64,000 nt of DNA from [Actinomadura] parvosata subsp. kistnae (GCF_900323885.1 NZ_OOHJ01000022.1:1612001-1676000), one strand, 5' to 3'; shown: positions 44,793 to 53,629, numbered from the stretch's first letter. The notes: a model not told the origin generated them from the sequence alone. A program made the numbers and translations.

Positions 44793-45673
44793 TCACGCCC
44801 TTGGATGCGCCTGTCGATACGCCGCCCGCAACCGCTCGATCGACACACGCGTGTAAATCTGCGTGGTGTTCAAAGACGCATGCCCGAGAAGCTCCTGAAC
44901 ACTACGAAGATCGGCCCCACCTTCGAGCAGATGCGTCGCCGCGCTGTGCCGTAGCCCATGCGGCCCCATGTCCGGTGCCCCTTCCACCTGGGCCAACCGC
45001 GCATGCACGACCCGCCGCACGGTCCCCGCATCGATGCGACCACCCCGTACCCGAGAAAGAGCGCCGGCCCCGACCCAGCCCGCATCCACAGCGGCCTCCC
45101 ATGAATGCACCACCGATCCAACGCCCGAAGTGCAGGCACCCCGAACGGCACCGAACGTTCCTTACGCCCCTTCCCCAGCACCCTGATGATGTTCCGCTCC
45201 CGATCGACGTCATCGACATCGAGCGCGCACAGCTCACTCACCCGCACACCGGTGGCGTACAACAACTCAAGAAGCGCCTGATCCCGCAATTCCTTGGGAT
45301 CCCCGGTCGCGGGCGCCTCCAGCACGGCCTCCGCCTGCCGCTGGTCAAGCACAGAAGGCAACGTCCGAGGCGACTTGGCGCTACCGAGCAACAATCCCGA
45401 GTCGGTCTGCAGCCACCCCCGACGATGGCAGTAAGCGGTGAAGGTACGAGCGCAGGCAGTCCGGCGCGCCAGAGTGGCCCGCGCCTTCCCCGCCGCATGC
45501 TGCCCCGCCAGCCACTCCCTCAGCACCCCGATATCCAGCCCTTCAACGTCACCACCGGTGTGATCAAGCAGCGAGTTCACATCGGTCAGGTAAGCCCGCA
45601 CCGTATGCGGAGAAAGATCACGCTCAAGCCGCAAATACCGCTCGAACTCACGAACAACCTCTTCCCGATCCAC
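44793..45673 (-). pseudogene. XerC-like tyrosine recombinase, interrupted by a frameshift
   Basis: The N-terminal core-binding domain (REFERYLRLERDLSPHTVRA) and first catalytic residues (Arg in ATGVRVSEL, Lys near GKGRKER) are read from GTG 45673. The rest, with the HGLRHSAATHLL box and LGHASLNTTQIYTRVS holding the nucleophilic Tyr, lies in another frame. The switch is near 45043-45050, and one added base gives FLGYRGGRIDAGT and a normal 294-residue protein. GGGAG lies 6 nt before the start. Its place next to dprA and rpsB suggests chromosome dimer resolution, not a phage integrase; no attachment site or phage genes are seen. Confidence 0.83.
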
Positions 45674-46206
45674 ACCGATCTCCCTTCCAGCTTCCGCCCC
45701 ACAACCCCTGCCCAGCAGCATGCCCAAGCGTCACCCACCCAGGCCCACCTCATCGCCTCCCATGCTGCGCCCACAACGAGCACCCGCGCGGCGTCCCCCT
45801 CGGGCCCGGTCCTGCAGCATGCGTATGACGGCCGGCGCGCGGCGCGTACTCACCGGTCATGGGGCAGCCGGACACGGTCATCATCTCGGTCTTTGCTGCC
45901 GAAAATGCGGATTCGACAGCAAAGTCCAACACCGGTTGAGACACCTGCGATTCGCCCTCCGCTCAGATCCAACTGGCGTCCGACCGCTCGCGTCGGGGCG
46001 AGCCGGCCCGCCGGTTGTCGCGGCCGGCACCGCCTGTCCTACCGGCATGCGTAAGGTGGCCGGCGGACCGACAGGCTACGGCGGTAAGCGCAGGTTAAGA
46101 GTGGTGACAAGCCGTTGCGATGCAGATCGCATGGATAAACCGCCTATTTGTGGCGGTACACACCGAGGCGGGTGACCGGCCGGTTGTGGTAGTACGCGGC
46201 GAGCGG

Positions 46207-46304
46207 GTCGGCTACCCGATCGTGGCCGTGGGCTGGTGGGTCGGCTACCCGATCGTGGCGGTGGGCTGGTGGGTCGACTGCCCGATCGTGACGTGTGGCC
46301 GGGT
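46207..46304 (+). repeat. 33-bp tandem repeat, two exact-length copies plus a decayed third
   Basis: Units at 46207-46239 and 46240-46272 differ at one base (GTCGGCTACCCGATCGTGGC start); a third copy from 46273 is degenerate. The length is a multiple of three, but no credible gene contains it. Confidence 0.85.
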
Positions 46305-46781
46305 AGATCCCCTGCCCAGTCATGGCGGCACGGCAGCTTGGATCGGTCGCCTGGTCATGGCGGCATGGCCGGGGTGGGTCGGTCGCCCGTGGCAGTATGC
46401 GCCCAGGCGGGCTGACGCGAGGCATCGGGGTATGAGCGTTGAGGCGCTGCCAGGAGAGGCCGACCGTTCAAATCTCGCGGGCGGGGCAGCCTGAAATGGT
46501 GACGGCCATCGCTTGATCCTTGGAGGGCTTGTGCAGAACCGAGGAGAGCAGAACGATGGCCGCGGATGACAGTTTGGCCTGGGGCGCGGCTCTACGGGAG
46601 CAGAACACGCACCGGTGACCCCTACTTTCTCGCTGGCCGATTCCAGAGGTCGACGATTCGCGTTGAAGCACCGGAGTGGACTCGATCGGCGCCCTGGTGA
46701 CGGGTTTGTTGCCTTGGTCTTGTTTGGGTCCTGGCAGATGGGGTGCGCCCTGGGCGTCTGGGCGGGTCAGAGGTGGGGCGA

Positions 46782-47047
46782 GCTTCGCATGTGGTGGCGG
46801 CGTTCGCGGGCAAGGCGCGCTGTGCATGTGGGTGACGGCGTTCAGGCCTGAGGCGCCCCGCGCGGGTAAGTGGCGACGTTCAGGCGTGAGACGCGCTGCA
46901 CGTGCGGGTGGCGACGTTCGCGGGTGAGACGCGCCATGCGTGTGAGTAGGGACGTTCAAGCGTGAGACGCCCGGCGCGGGTAAGTGGCGACGTTCAGACG
47001 TGAGACGCGCTGCACGTGCGGGTGGCGACGATCAGGGGGTGGGTTGG
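46782..47047 (+). repeat. 38-bp minisatellite, seven copies, just past the dprA 3' end
   Basis: Seven head-to-tail 38-bp units start at 46782, 46820, 46858, 46896, 46934, 46972 and 47010. The shared core is GTGGCGACGTTCAGGCGTGA followed by GACGCG. Copies 3 to 6 are the most alike; the ends are decayed. Units abut with no unique spacer, so it is not CRISPR. It ends 9 nt before the dprA stop codon. Confidence 0.9.
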
Positions 47048-47056
47048 TTGGCTTGG

Positions 47057-48874
47057 TTACTTGTACGCCGCCGCCTTCGGCGGGTCGTCGTACTCGTCTG
47101 GGGGTGGGGGGAGGTCGGTGGGGTCGGGTTCGGGGGTGGGGGGTGGTTCCAGGGCGGTGGAGTCGGAGGCCTTGCGGTACGTGGTTGTCTGCTTGCGCAG
47201 GCGCCAGCCCTTCGAGGTGCGTTCGATGTAGCCGGCGGCTGCCAGGCCGCCCAGGGCGCTCAGCGTTGTGTCCAGGCCCAGGCCGGCCGCCACCGCGATC
47301 GAAGCCGGGCCGGCGCCGCCTCTCGTCGGGACGGCGTCGAGGACTCGCCTGGTCGGCTCGTTGAGCCGGTCTCTGGGGACTGCTGGGGCGCGGAGCTGCG
47401 GGGCGAGGTCGTCGCCCAGTGCGCCCACGAGGTCGATCATGTCCTCGGGGGAGGTGATGCAGACGGCCTTGCGTTCGCGGAGCAGTCGGTGGCAGCCGGC
47501 GGACATCGCGGAGGTGACGGGGCCCGGGACCGCTCCCAGGTGTCTGTTCAGGGACAGGGCGTGGGTGGCCGTGTTGAGGGCGCCGCTGCGGATCGCGGCT
47601 TCCACCACCACCGTGCCCCGGGACAGGGCGGCTATGAGGCGGTTGCGGATGAGGAAGCGGGCCCGCGTGGGATGGACGCCCGGAGGGCACTCGCTGATCA
47701 GTACGCCCTTCTCTCTGATCTCGGCGAACAGGGACTCGTGGGCGCTCGGGTAGCTGACGTCCACGCCGCAGGCCAGGACCACGACCGTCGGGGCGTCGGC
47801 GGCCAGCGCGCCCTTGTGGGCTGCCCCGTCCACACCGAACGCCCCGCCCGACACGACGATCCAGCCGGACTCGCTGAGACCGACGCCGAACTCGGCCGCG
47901 ATGTGCGAGCCGTACGAGGTGGCGGCTCTGGCCCCGACCACTGCCACGGATTTGAGGCAGGAGAAGCGGAGGTCCGCGTTGCCGTGGACCCAGAGGCCGA
48001 GGGGGCGGCTGCGGCCCAGCTGGTCGAGTTGGGTGGGCCATTCCGGGCTGCCGGGGATGATCAGCCTGGCTCCTGAACGCTGGCCGGCCTCGATGTCGGC
48101 CGCGGGGTTGGCGGCTGCCAGGCGGGTGTACCAGGCGTTCAGGGCGGACGTGAGGTTCGGGGGGCGTTCCTGCTGGGCCTGTCTGGCCACGAACTCTGGC
48201 GGCAGGGTGCGGGCGCGGATGCACTCCACCGCGTGCGGGGCGCCGTACTGGGCCACGAGGCTGCCCATGAGGGTGTCTCCGACATCGGCGGCTCGCATGA
48301 GGGCGGCCCTTGCCTCGGTCTCCTTGTCTCTGTCTCTGGCCGCTTGTGATGCTGCGGGCTGGGTTCGGCTTCCTGCGGCTCTGGGCGCGGAGTCCTGGAT
48401 CCTTGCCTGTTCATCGGGCGGGCTGGTTACCGGATGGGGACGGCTGGTCGCTGGAGCGGGCGAGCTCGTGCCCGGAGCGGGCGGACGGGTTTCTGGACCG
48501 GGCGGGTTAGTGCCCGGAGCGGGCTGATGGGTCCCAGGACGGGGCGAGCTCGTGCCTGGAGCGGGTGGATGGGCCCCTGGACCAGGCGGACAGGTTCCTG
48601 GAACAGGGGGATGGATTCGTGGGCCGGGCGGGCTGGCCCTCGGGTCGAGTGGGCTGGTCGCTGGTGCGGCTCCGGAGTCGGGGCCTGCTCTACTCACGGG
48701 CATGGGTGTAGGCGTGAGTGTCAGTGCGGGTGAGGACGTGCTCGTGCGTGATGACGAAGTGCCAGGTGCGAGGGGTTCGGAGGGGACGGGGTTGTTGGGT
48801 GCTTGATCGGCGTGGGCCATGGTGAGCATGGGGGGTCTGTCGGGTTCTGCGGTTGCGGGAGGAGTGGCAGGCAA
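47057..48874 (-). CDS. dprA: DNA-processing protein DprA with a repetitive N-terminal extension
   Basis: A 605-residue protein. Residues 1-190 are Pro/Gly/Thr-rich, with five 14-residue units at about 82-151 (type PPGPGAHPPAPGTS). The DprA/Smf Rossmann domain follows: VAVVGARAATSYGSHIA, VVSGGAFGVDGAAHKGAL, GVDVSYPSAHESLF and RFLIRNRLIAALS. A C-terminal winged helix ends the fold, with an acidic Pro-rich tail. DprA loads RecA on incoming single-stranded DNA. Ordinary DprA is about 300-400 residues. Start unsure: ATG 48874 is the first in frame, but a later start within the extension is possible. Confidence 0.88.
   Translation of the reverse strand: MPATPPATAEPDRPPMLTMAHADQAPNNPVPSEPLAPGTSSSRTSTSSPALTLTPTPMPVSRAGPDSGAAPATSPLDPRASPPGPRIHPPVPGTCPPGPGAHPPAPGTSSPRPGTHQPAPGTNPPGPETRPPAPGTSSPAPATSRPHPVTSPPDEQARIQDSAPRAAGSRTQPAASQAARDRDKETEARAALMRAADVGDTLMGSLVAQYGAPHAVECIRARTLPPEFVARQAQQERPPNLTSALNAWYTRLAAANPAADIEAGQRSGARLIIPGSPEWPTQLDQLGRSRPLGLWVHGNADLRFSCLKSVAVVGARAATSYGSHIAAEFGVGLSESGWIVVSGGAFGVDGAAHKGALAADAPTVVVLACGVDVSYPSAHESLFAEIREKGVLISECPPGVHPTRARFLIRNRLIAALSRGTVVVEAAIRSGALNTATHALSLNRHLGAVPGPVTSAMSAGCHRLLRERKAVCITSPEDMIDLVGALGDDLAPQLRAPAVPRDRLNEPTRRVLDAVPTRGGAGPASIAVAAGLGLDTTLSALGGLAAAGYIERTSKGWRLRKQTTTYRKASDSTALEPPPTPEPDPTDLPPPPDEYDDPPKAAAYK
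48422..48631 (-). repeat. 42-bp coding repeat in the dprA N-terminal region, five copies
   Basis: Five in-frame units of 14 codons encode PPGPRIHPPVPGTC, PPGPGAHPPAPGTS, SPRPGTHQPAPGTN, PPGPETRPPAPGTS and SPAPATSRPHPVTS. Unit length divisible by three keeps the frame open. The plus strand here is G-rich. Confidence 0.85.
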
Positions 48875-48941
48875 GGGGGCCTCCTGATGGCGGGTTTCCG
48901 GGGGTTGGGGTGTGGTTATGTCTGCTCCTGGACGGGGGCGG

Positions 48942-50474
48942 TCACCTCACTCCGAGCCAGAAGCCGAGGGCGGTGTTCGTTTCGTCCTCACCTGGGGTGT
49001 CTTTGTCGGCCAGGTCGGCGAGGGTCCAGGCCACTCGTACGACGCGGTCGAGGCCGCGGGCCGTGAGGGTGCCCGCGTCCAGGCAGGCCGTCATGGGGTG
49101 CATGGCCTCGTCGGAGGGGCGGTAGTCGGCGTGCAGGACGGAGGACGGCACCTCCGCGTTGGAGCGCCATGGCGTGCCCGCCAGGCGTTTGGCGGCTCGT
49201 TCGCGGGCCACCAGGACGCGTTCGGCCACCGTCTTGCTGGTCTCCACGAACTGGCGGTCGGCCAGGAGCTCGCGGCGGGACGAGCGGGCCACGGTGACCT
49301 TCATGTCGATGCGGTCGAGCAGCGGGCCGGACAGGCGGCCCAGGTAGCGGCGCCTGATCGTGGGAGAGCATTTGCAGGTCTCCCCCTGATCCTCCGCCTG
49401 GGCGCAGGGGCACGGGTTGGCCGCCAGGATGAGCATGAACCTGGCCGGGAACGTGACCGACCCCGCAGACCGCGACACCGTCACCCGGCCGGACTCCAAG
49501 GGCTGTCTCAGCGCGTCGAGGACATGCCTTGGGAACTCCGGGGCCTCGTCCATGAACAGAACGCCTCTGTGGGCCAGGGAGACGGCTCCGGGCCGAACGA
49601 TCGTGCTGCCGCCACCGATGATCGCGGCAGACGTCGCCGTGTGGTGCGGGCTGACGAACGGAGGCCGGCTCATCATCGGCGCGTTCGGCGGCAGGACGCC
49701 TGCCACCGAGTGGATGGCGGTGACCTCCAGGGCGTGGTCGAGCTCCAGATCAGGCAGGAGGGTGGGGAGGCGCTCGGCCAGCATGGTCTTGCCGGTGCCC
49801 GGAGGGCCGAGCATCCACAGGTTGTGGCCACCGGCGGCGCACACTTCGAGGGCTCGGCGGGCGACCGGCTGGCCGACGACGTCCGCCAGGTCGACATCGG
49901 GCGAGACGGTGCTCTTGGGCGGTTCGGCGTACTCCTCCAGCTCGACGCTGGGCGGCTCGTCGCCCTTGCGCAGCCACTCGACGAGCTGGCGCAGGTCCGC
50001 GACCGGGATCACCTTCACGTCGGGCACCAGGACCGCCTCGGCGGAGTTCCCGGACGGGACCACGACCGTGACGTCCCCGTGCTTGGCCGCGCCCAGGACG
50101 GAGGGGAGCACGCCGCGTACGGCCCTGATGCGGCCGTCGAGGCCGAGCTCCCCCAGGAAGAACGGCTCCGCGATGCGCTCGGCCGGGACCACTCCCGCCG
50201 CCCCCAGGATCGCCACCGCTATCGCCAGGTCGAACTGCGAGCCCCGTTTCGGCAGGCTGGCCGGGAAGAGGCTGACGATGATGCGGGCATCGGGCCAGGG
50301 ATAGTTGCTGTTGACCATCGCTGAGCGGACGCGGTCGCGGGCCTCGCTGAGCGCCGTGTCAGGCAGGCCGATGAGGTGGATGCCGGCCAGGCCGTTGCCC
50401 ACGTCGGCCTCGACCTCGACGGTGCGGCCCGCGACCCCTACCAGGGCCACGCTGCGCGTACGGGCCACCGCCAT
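48942..50474 (-). CDS. YifB family Mg-chelatase-like AAA ATPase
   Basis: A 510-residue ComM/YifB-type ATPase. An N-terminal Lon-like/ChlI domain (VEVDANVGNGLAGIHLIGLP-like start) precedes the AAA module: Walker A GPPGTGKT near 222-229 and Walker B VLFMDEAPEF near 300. ComM proteins are helicases that promote branch migration during natural transformation, which fits the dprA neighbour. ATG at 50474 directly follows the yraN stop. Confidence 0.93.
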   Translation of the reverse strand: MAVARTRSVALVGVAGRTVEVEADVGNGLAGIHLIGLPDTALSEARDRVRSAMVNSNYPWPDARIIVSLFPASLPKRGSQFDLAIAVAILGAAGVVPAERIAEPFFLGELGLDGRIRAVRGVLPSVLGAAKHGDVTVVVPSGNSAEAVLVPDVKVIPVADLRQLVEWLRKGDEPPSVELEEYAEPPKSTVSPDVDLADVVGQPVARRALEVCAAGGHNLWMLGPPGTGKTMLAERLPTLLPDLELDHALEVTAIHSVAGVLPPNAPMMSRPPFVSPHHTATSAAIIGGGSTIVRPGAVSLAHRGVLFMDEAPEFPRHVLDALRQPLESGRVTVSRSAGSVTFPARFMLILAANPCPCAQAEDQGETCKCSPTIRRRYLGRLSGPLLDRIDMKVTVARSSRRELLADRQFVETSKTVAERVLVARERAAKRLAGTPWRSNAEVPSSVLHADYRPSDEAMHPMTACLDAGTLTARGLDRVVRVAWTLADLADKDTPGEDETNTALGFWLGVR

Positions 50475-50834
50475 TCAGATCGCCCCCCGTACGTGATGGA
50501 GGGCGAGGTCTCCGGCGAAGCGCTCCAGCGCGATCACGTCCACGCGCACCGACTCGAACGTGCGGGATTGGCCCGAAAGCCATTTGGCGGCGAGCATGCG
50601 CAGCCTGGCCAGCTTGGCGGGGGTCACCGACTCCAGTGCTGTGCCATGGGACCTGCCCGACCTGGTCTTGACCTCTACCACGACGAGGGTGGGGCCTTCC
50701 TCGGCGAGGATGTCGATCTCGCCGTGGCGGCAGCGCCAGTTGCGTTCGAGCACCCTCATGCCCTCGGCCTCCAGGTAGGTCGCGGCCGCCTGTTCGCCGC
50801 GTTTGCCGAGCTCTTGCTTGCTTTCCTTGGCCAT
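50475..50834 (-). CDS. YraN family protein (UPF0102, nuclease-fold)
   Basis: A 119-residue protein of the endonuclease-like YraN family. Nuclease-fold residues are visible: GEQAAATYL, then RHGEIDILAEEG and VVVEVKTRSGR (the D-x(n)-E-x-K pattern). Role uncertain; commonly next to yifB and dprA. ATG at 50834 has GGAGG 6 nt upstream. The frame is open upstream but only with repetitive sequence. Confidence 0.93.
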   Translation of the reverse strand: MAKESKQELGKRGEQAAATYLEAEGMRVLERNWRCRHGEIDILAEEGPTLVVVEVKTRSGRSHGTALESVTPAKLARLRMLAAKWLSGQSRTFESVRVDVIALERFAGDLALHHVRGAI

Positions 50835-51951
50835 GCGCCACCTCCGTCGGGTTGGTCGGGTCTGGTCTGGGCCCGGGGGTTGGGCGGGGTGCCGGTCCTG
50901 GGTCCGTGCATGACCTTCGCGGATGCGGGGTGGTTGCTGAGGGGCCGAACGGGGTTCTGTGGATGAAGGAGAGTGGGGCGGTGAAGGACTGTGGGTGAGC
51001 GCGTGCGGGGTGATGAAGGCTGTGGATGAGGAAGTGCAGGCTGATGGAGGGCTGTGGATTATCCGTGACGGCTTCGCTGCGCGCCGTTGGCTCACTGGAC
51101 GAGATCAGGCTTGTGCTCGGGGTTGGTGGTCGGGTGAGGAGGCTGGCCTTTCAGGCGCAACGGGACGTTGCGCACGCGCGACGGCAAGGGCTGGGGGCGG
51201 GCGAACTCCAAGCGTGGGAGCGGCGCAGGCGCGGAAGCGAAAAGCGGCAGGCCCTGGAGCGGGGGCTGGCACGTGAGCGCGAGACGGTTGGCGTGGGAAA
51301 CGGGAGGGGTGGCGTGGGGAGCGCAGGCGCGAGCGGGAGACGGGCGTGGCAGGGCCCGGTGCACGTCCGTTCAGGCGCAGGAGCGGGTGACGCAGGGACA
51401 CAGGCACGCGAACGAGGCAGCAGGTGCGGGTGCGCAGGGCCATAGGGCAAGCGCGGGAGGGGCGCAGGCACGAAGGGGCGCGGATGTGGCAGGGCGTAGG
51501 GCAGCGAGGGCCCTGGTGTGGGAGCGGGTGCAGGCGCGAAGGGGCTGGGCGTGGCAGGGCGTAGGGCACGCGAGGACCCAAAGCATGGGAGCGGGCGAAA
51601 CGCCGGTGAGCGCTGGAGGGGTGCTGACGCCAGCCCAAGCGTGAGAGCCGGGCGTGGCCGGGAGAACGAGCAGCAGGCGAAGACGCGAAAGCGGGAGGCA
51701 GGTGCGTAACCAGGCGCAGGCGCAAGCGCCTAAGCAGGCGTAGATGCCGAAGCGAGCGCAGGGTGTCGAAGGCAGGCGCAGGCGGGGAGGCAGAGGCAGG
51801 TGCGGAGCTAGCCCAGGCACGAAAGCGGAGGGCAGGTGCGGAAGCGGAAGGCAGCACCAAGGAGCCGAAGGGGCGGGAAAAGCGTGGGCGGGGTCAGGCG
51901 GGCTCTTTCGCCCCCCGAGCCCGCCCACCCGGCACCCTAAAAAAGCACCCC
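50835..51951. repeat. 1.1-kb G-rich non-coding gap with a 66-bp direct repeat
   Basis: Between DUF2469 and yraN. Two 66-bp direct repeats lie at 51466-51531 and 51532-51597 (shared core GTGGCAGGGCGTAGGGCA), and weaker copies of the same GGCAGGG/GCGCAGG pattern extend from about 51150 to 51900. All frames are Arg/Gly/Ala low complexity. I see no gene. A terminator for DUF2469 lies at the right end. Confidence 0.75.
51897..51925 (-). terminator. hairpin terminator after DUF2469 gene
   Basis: GGCGGGCTC and GAGCCCGCC form a perfect 9-bp stem with an 11-nt loop, 27 bp past the DUF2469 stop on the minus strand. A short T-tract lies on its 5' side rather than after it. Confidence 0.55.
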
Positions 51952-52275
51952 TTACCCGGAGAAGCCTTCCTTGGGCATCTCGAGGTCTGCCTTGGCCAGT
52001 TCCTCCACGTTCACATCCTTGAACGTGACCACCCGCACGTTCTTGACGAACCGCGCCGGCCGATACATGTCCCACACCCAAGCGTCCTGCATCTTCACAT
52101 CGAAGAAGACGTCGCCGTTCTCGGCGGTGCGGACGTCGAGATCGACCGAGTTGGTCAGATAGAACCGCCGCTCAGTCTCCACCACGTACGTGAACAAACC
52201 GACGACATCACGGTATTCGCGGTAAAGCTGCAGCTCCATCTCGGTTTCGTACTTTTCGAGATCCTCTGCGCTCAT
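51952..52275 (-). CDS. DUF2469 domain-containing protein
   Basis: A 107-residue acidic protein highly conserved in actinobacteria and almost always next to rnhB. Its start MSAEDLEKYETEMELQLYRE and the YVVETERRFYLTNSVDLDV segment are diagnostic. Function unknown. ATG at 52275; a good AGGAGG-like site is just upstream. It is the gene downstream of rnhB. Confidence 0.92.
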   Translation of the reverse strand: MSAEDLEKYETEMELQLYREYRDVVGLFTYVVETERRFYLTNSVDLDVRTAENGDVFFDVKMQDAWVWDMYRPARFVKNVRVVTFKDVNVEELAKADLEMPKEGFSG

Positions 52276-52314
52276 CGCGGTCCTCCTGTCGTACCGGTCC
52301 CCCGGTTCGCCTGC

Positions 52315-52983
52315 TCAGGCAACCCCGGCCCCCATTTCATTTTCACCCATCTCCCTCGCCACCGTGACGAAGGAGTAGCGGTGATCAGGACATGGCCCGT
52401 GCGTCGCGAGCGCGAGCCGGTGTCCTGGTGTGACATACCCCTTGTGTTCGGCGAAGCCGTACTGCGGGTAGCGCTCGTCGAGCGTGACCATCAACCGGTC
52501 CCTGGTCACTTTGGCCACGATCGACGCGGCCGCCACGCACGCGGCCACCTGGTCCCCCTTCCACACGGCCAGCGACGGCGCCGGGAGCCCCGGGACGGGG
52601 AAGCCGTCCGTCAGGATGTACTCCGGGTCACAGGGCAACTGCGCGACCGCCCGCCGCATTCCCGAGACGTTGGACTTGTGCAGACCTTTGGCGTCGATCT
52701 CCCCCGGCGGGATGATCACCAGCCCCACGTGCGCGGCGCGGACGATCTGGTCGTAGAGGCGTTCGCGCACGATCGGGGTCAGCAGTTTGGAGTCGCCGAG
52801 GCCGTCGATCTGCTTGCGCAGGACGACGGCGGCGACCACGAGGGGCCCGGCGCACGCGCCGCGACCGGCCTCGTCGACGCCCGCGATGGGGGTGAGGCCG
52901 CGGCGGGCCAGCGCCCGCTCATAGGCGTAGAGTCCGGAATCGCGCCGGACGACGCTCGGTCGAGGGCGGAACGCAACTGTCAT
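52315..52983 (-). CDS. rnhB: ribonuclease HII
   Basis: A 222-residue RNase HII that cuts RNA in RNA-DNA hybrids and removes misincorporated ribonucleotides. The active-site start is GVDEAGRGACAGPLVVAAVV with Asp and Glu ligands; further motifs are DSKLLTP, ILTDGFPVPG and VAAASIVAKVTRD. The C-terminal end EHKGYVTPGHRLAL is also typical. Confidence 0.95.
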   Translation of the reverse strand: MTVAFRPRPSVVRRDSGLYAYERALARRGLTPIAGVDEAGRGACAGPLVVAAVVLRKQIDGLGDSKLLTPIVRERLYDQIVRAAHVGLVIIPPGEIDAKGLHKSNVSGMRRAVAQLPCDPEYILTDGFPVPGLPAPSLAVWKGDQVAACVAAASIVAKVTRDRLMVTLDERYPQYGFAEHKGYVTPGHRLALATHGPCPDHRYSFVTVAREMGENEMGAGVA

Positions 52984-53035
52984 GACACTGGCAGCGTACG
53001 CCCCATTCGCCGCATACCGCGACCGGAAGCGGGCT

Positions 53036-53629
53036 CTACTTGACCTTGTCGAAAATGTCGGGACGGGAGAAGAGATAGCCCCGCGACAGCGGCCAGTAGC
53101 GCAGCACGGCCTTGCCGATCACGTCGTTCTCCGAGATGAAGCCGCCTCCGGGCTCCTCCATGTGGGCCCTGGAGTCGGCCGAGGCGCTGCGGTGGTCGCC
53201 CATCAGCCAGAGCTTCCCGGCGGGCACGGTGACGTTGAAGTCATCGCCAGAAGCGAAATCGTCGGGGTAGAGGTAGGACTTCTCGTCGAGCGGCGTGCCG
53301 TTGACGGTGATGCGCTTCTGCTTGTCGCAGCACACCACCTTGTCGCCGCCGATGCCGATGACCCGCTTGATCGTGTCCTCGCCGTTCCAGCCCTTGAAGA
53401 CCACGATGTCGCCGCGCTCGGGCTTGCCCGCGAGCTTGTTGACGAAGACCCGGTCGTTGACGAGCAGGGTGTTCTCCATCGAGACGGACGGGATGTAGAA
53501 CGACCCGACGACGAACGCCTGGAGCAGCAGCGCGATGCCGACGCCCAGCACGAGCAGCAGTACGGTTTCCCGGAAACCGCCCTTCTTCTTCTCTTTCGCC
53601 ACGCCCTCCGCCTTCTTGGTGTCGGCCAT
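53036..53629 (-). CDS. lepB: signal peptidase I (second copy)
   Basis: A 197-residue type I signal peptidase. One membrane helix (TVLLLVLGVGIALLLQAFVV) anchors it. The catalytic Ser is S50 in YIPSVSMENTLL, the catalytic Lys K88 in TIKRVIGIGGD; GDHRSASADSR is the third box. Its ATG overlaps the stop of the upstream lepB by one base (TGATG). No C-terminal helix, unlike the first copy. Confidence 0.94.
   Translation of the reverse strand: MADTKKAEGVAKEKKKGGFRETVLLLVLGVGIALLLQAFVVGSFYIPSVSMENTLLVNDRVFVNKLAGKPERGDIVVFKGWNGEDTIKRVIGIGGDKVVCCDKQKRITVNGTPLDEKSYLYPDDFASGDDFNVTVPAGKLWLMGDHRSASADSRAHMEEPGGGFISENDVIGKAVLRYWPLSRGYLFSRPDIFDKVK

Larger units (their letters stand above)
45674..47056. other. 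1.4-kb non-coding gap between dprA and xerC-like gene
   Basis: No convincing gene. It holds two tandem arrays (46207-46304 and 46782-47047). Base composition shifts from C-rich to G-rich on the plus strand at about 46.1 kb. One 20-codon frame at 46556-46618 has GAGGAG 9 nt before its ATG but matches nothing I know. In Streptomyces the sporulation sigma gene whiG lies in this neighbourhood; nothing like a sigma factor is present here. Confidence 0.6.

Noticed and set aside
44793..45673. Integrase of an integrative element
   Set aside because: No flanking direct repeats, tRNA gene, excisionase or phage genes; position beside dprA fits a chromosomal XerC-type gene.
46556..46618. Small 20-codon gene with a good ribosome site
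   Set aside because: Too short and without any recognisable family; mentioned only within the gap description.
46782..47047. Possible CRISPR array
   Set aside because: The 38-bp units abut directly and carry no unique spacers, and there are no cas genes.
50959..51709. Several plus-strand frames of 60-158 codons between DUF2469 and yraN
   Set aside because: They translate degenerate G-rich repeats into Arg/Gly/Ala sequence in several frames at once, so none is selected.
41810..51951. Skew change near 46 kb as a replication origin or terminus
   Set aside because: I see no DnaA boxes, dnaA/dnaN genes or dif-like site, and the skew is confined to repeat arrays.
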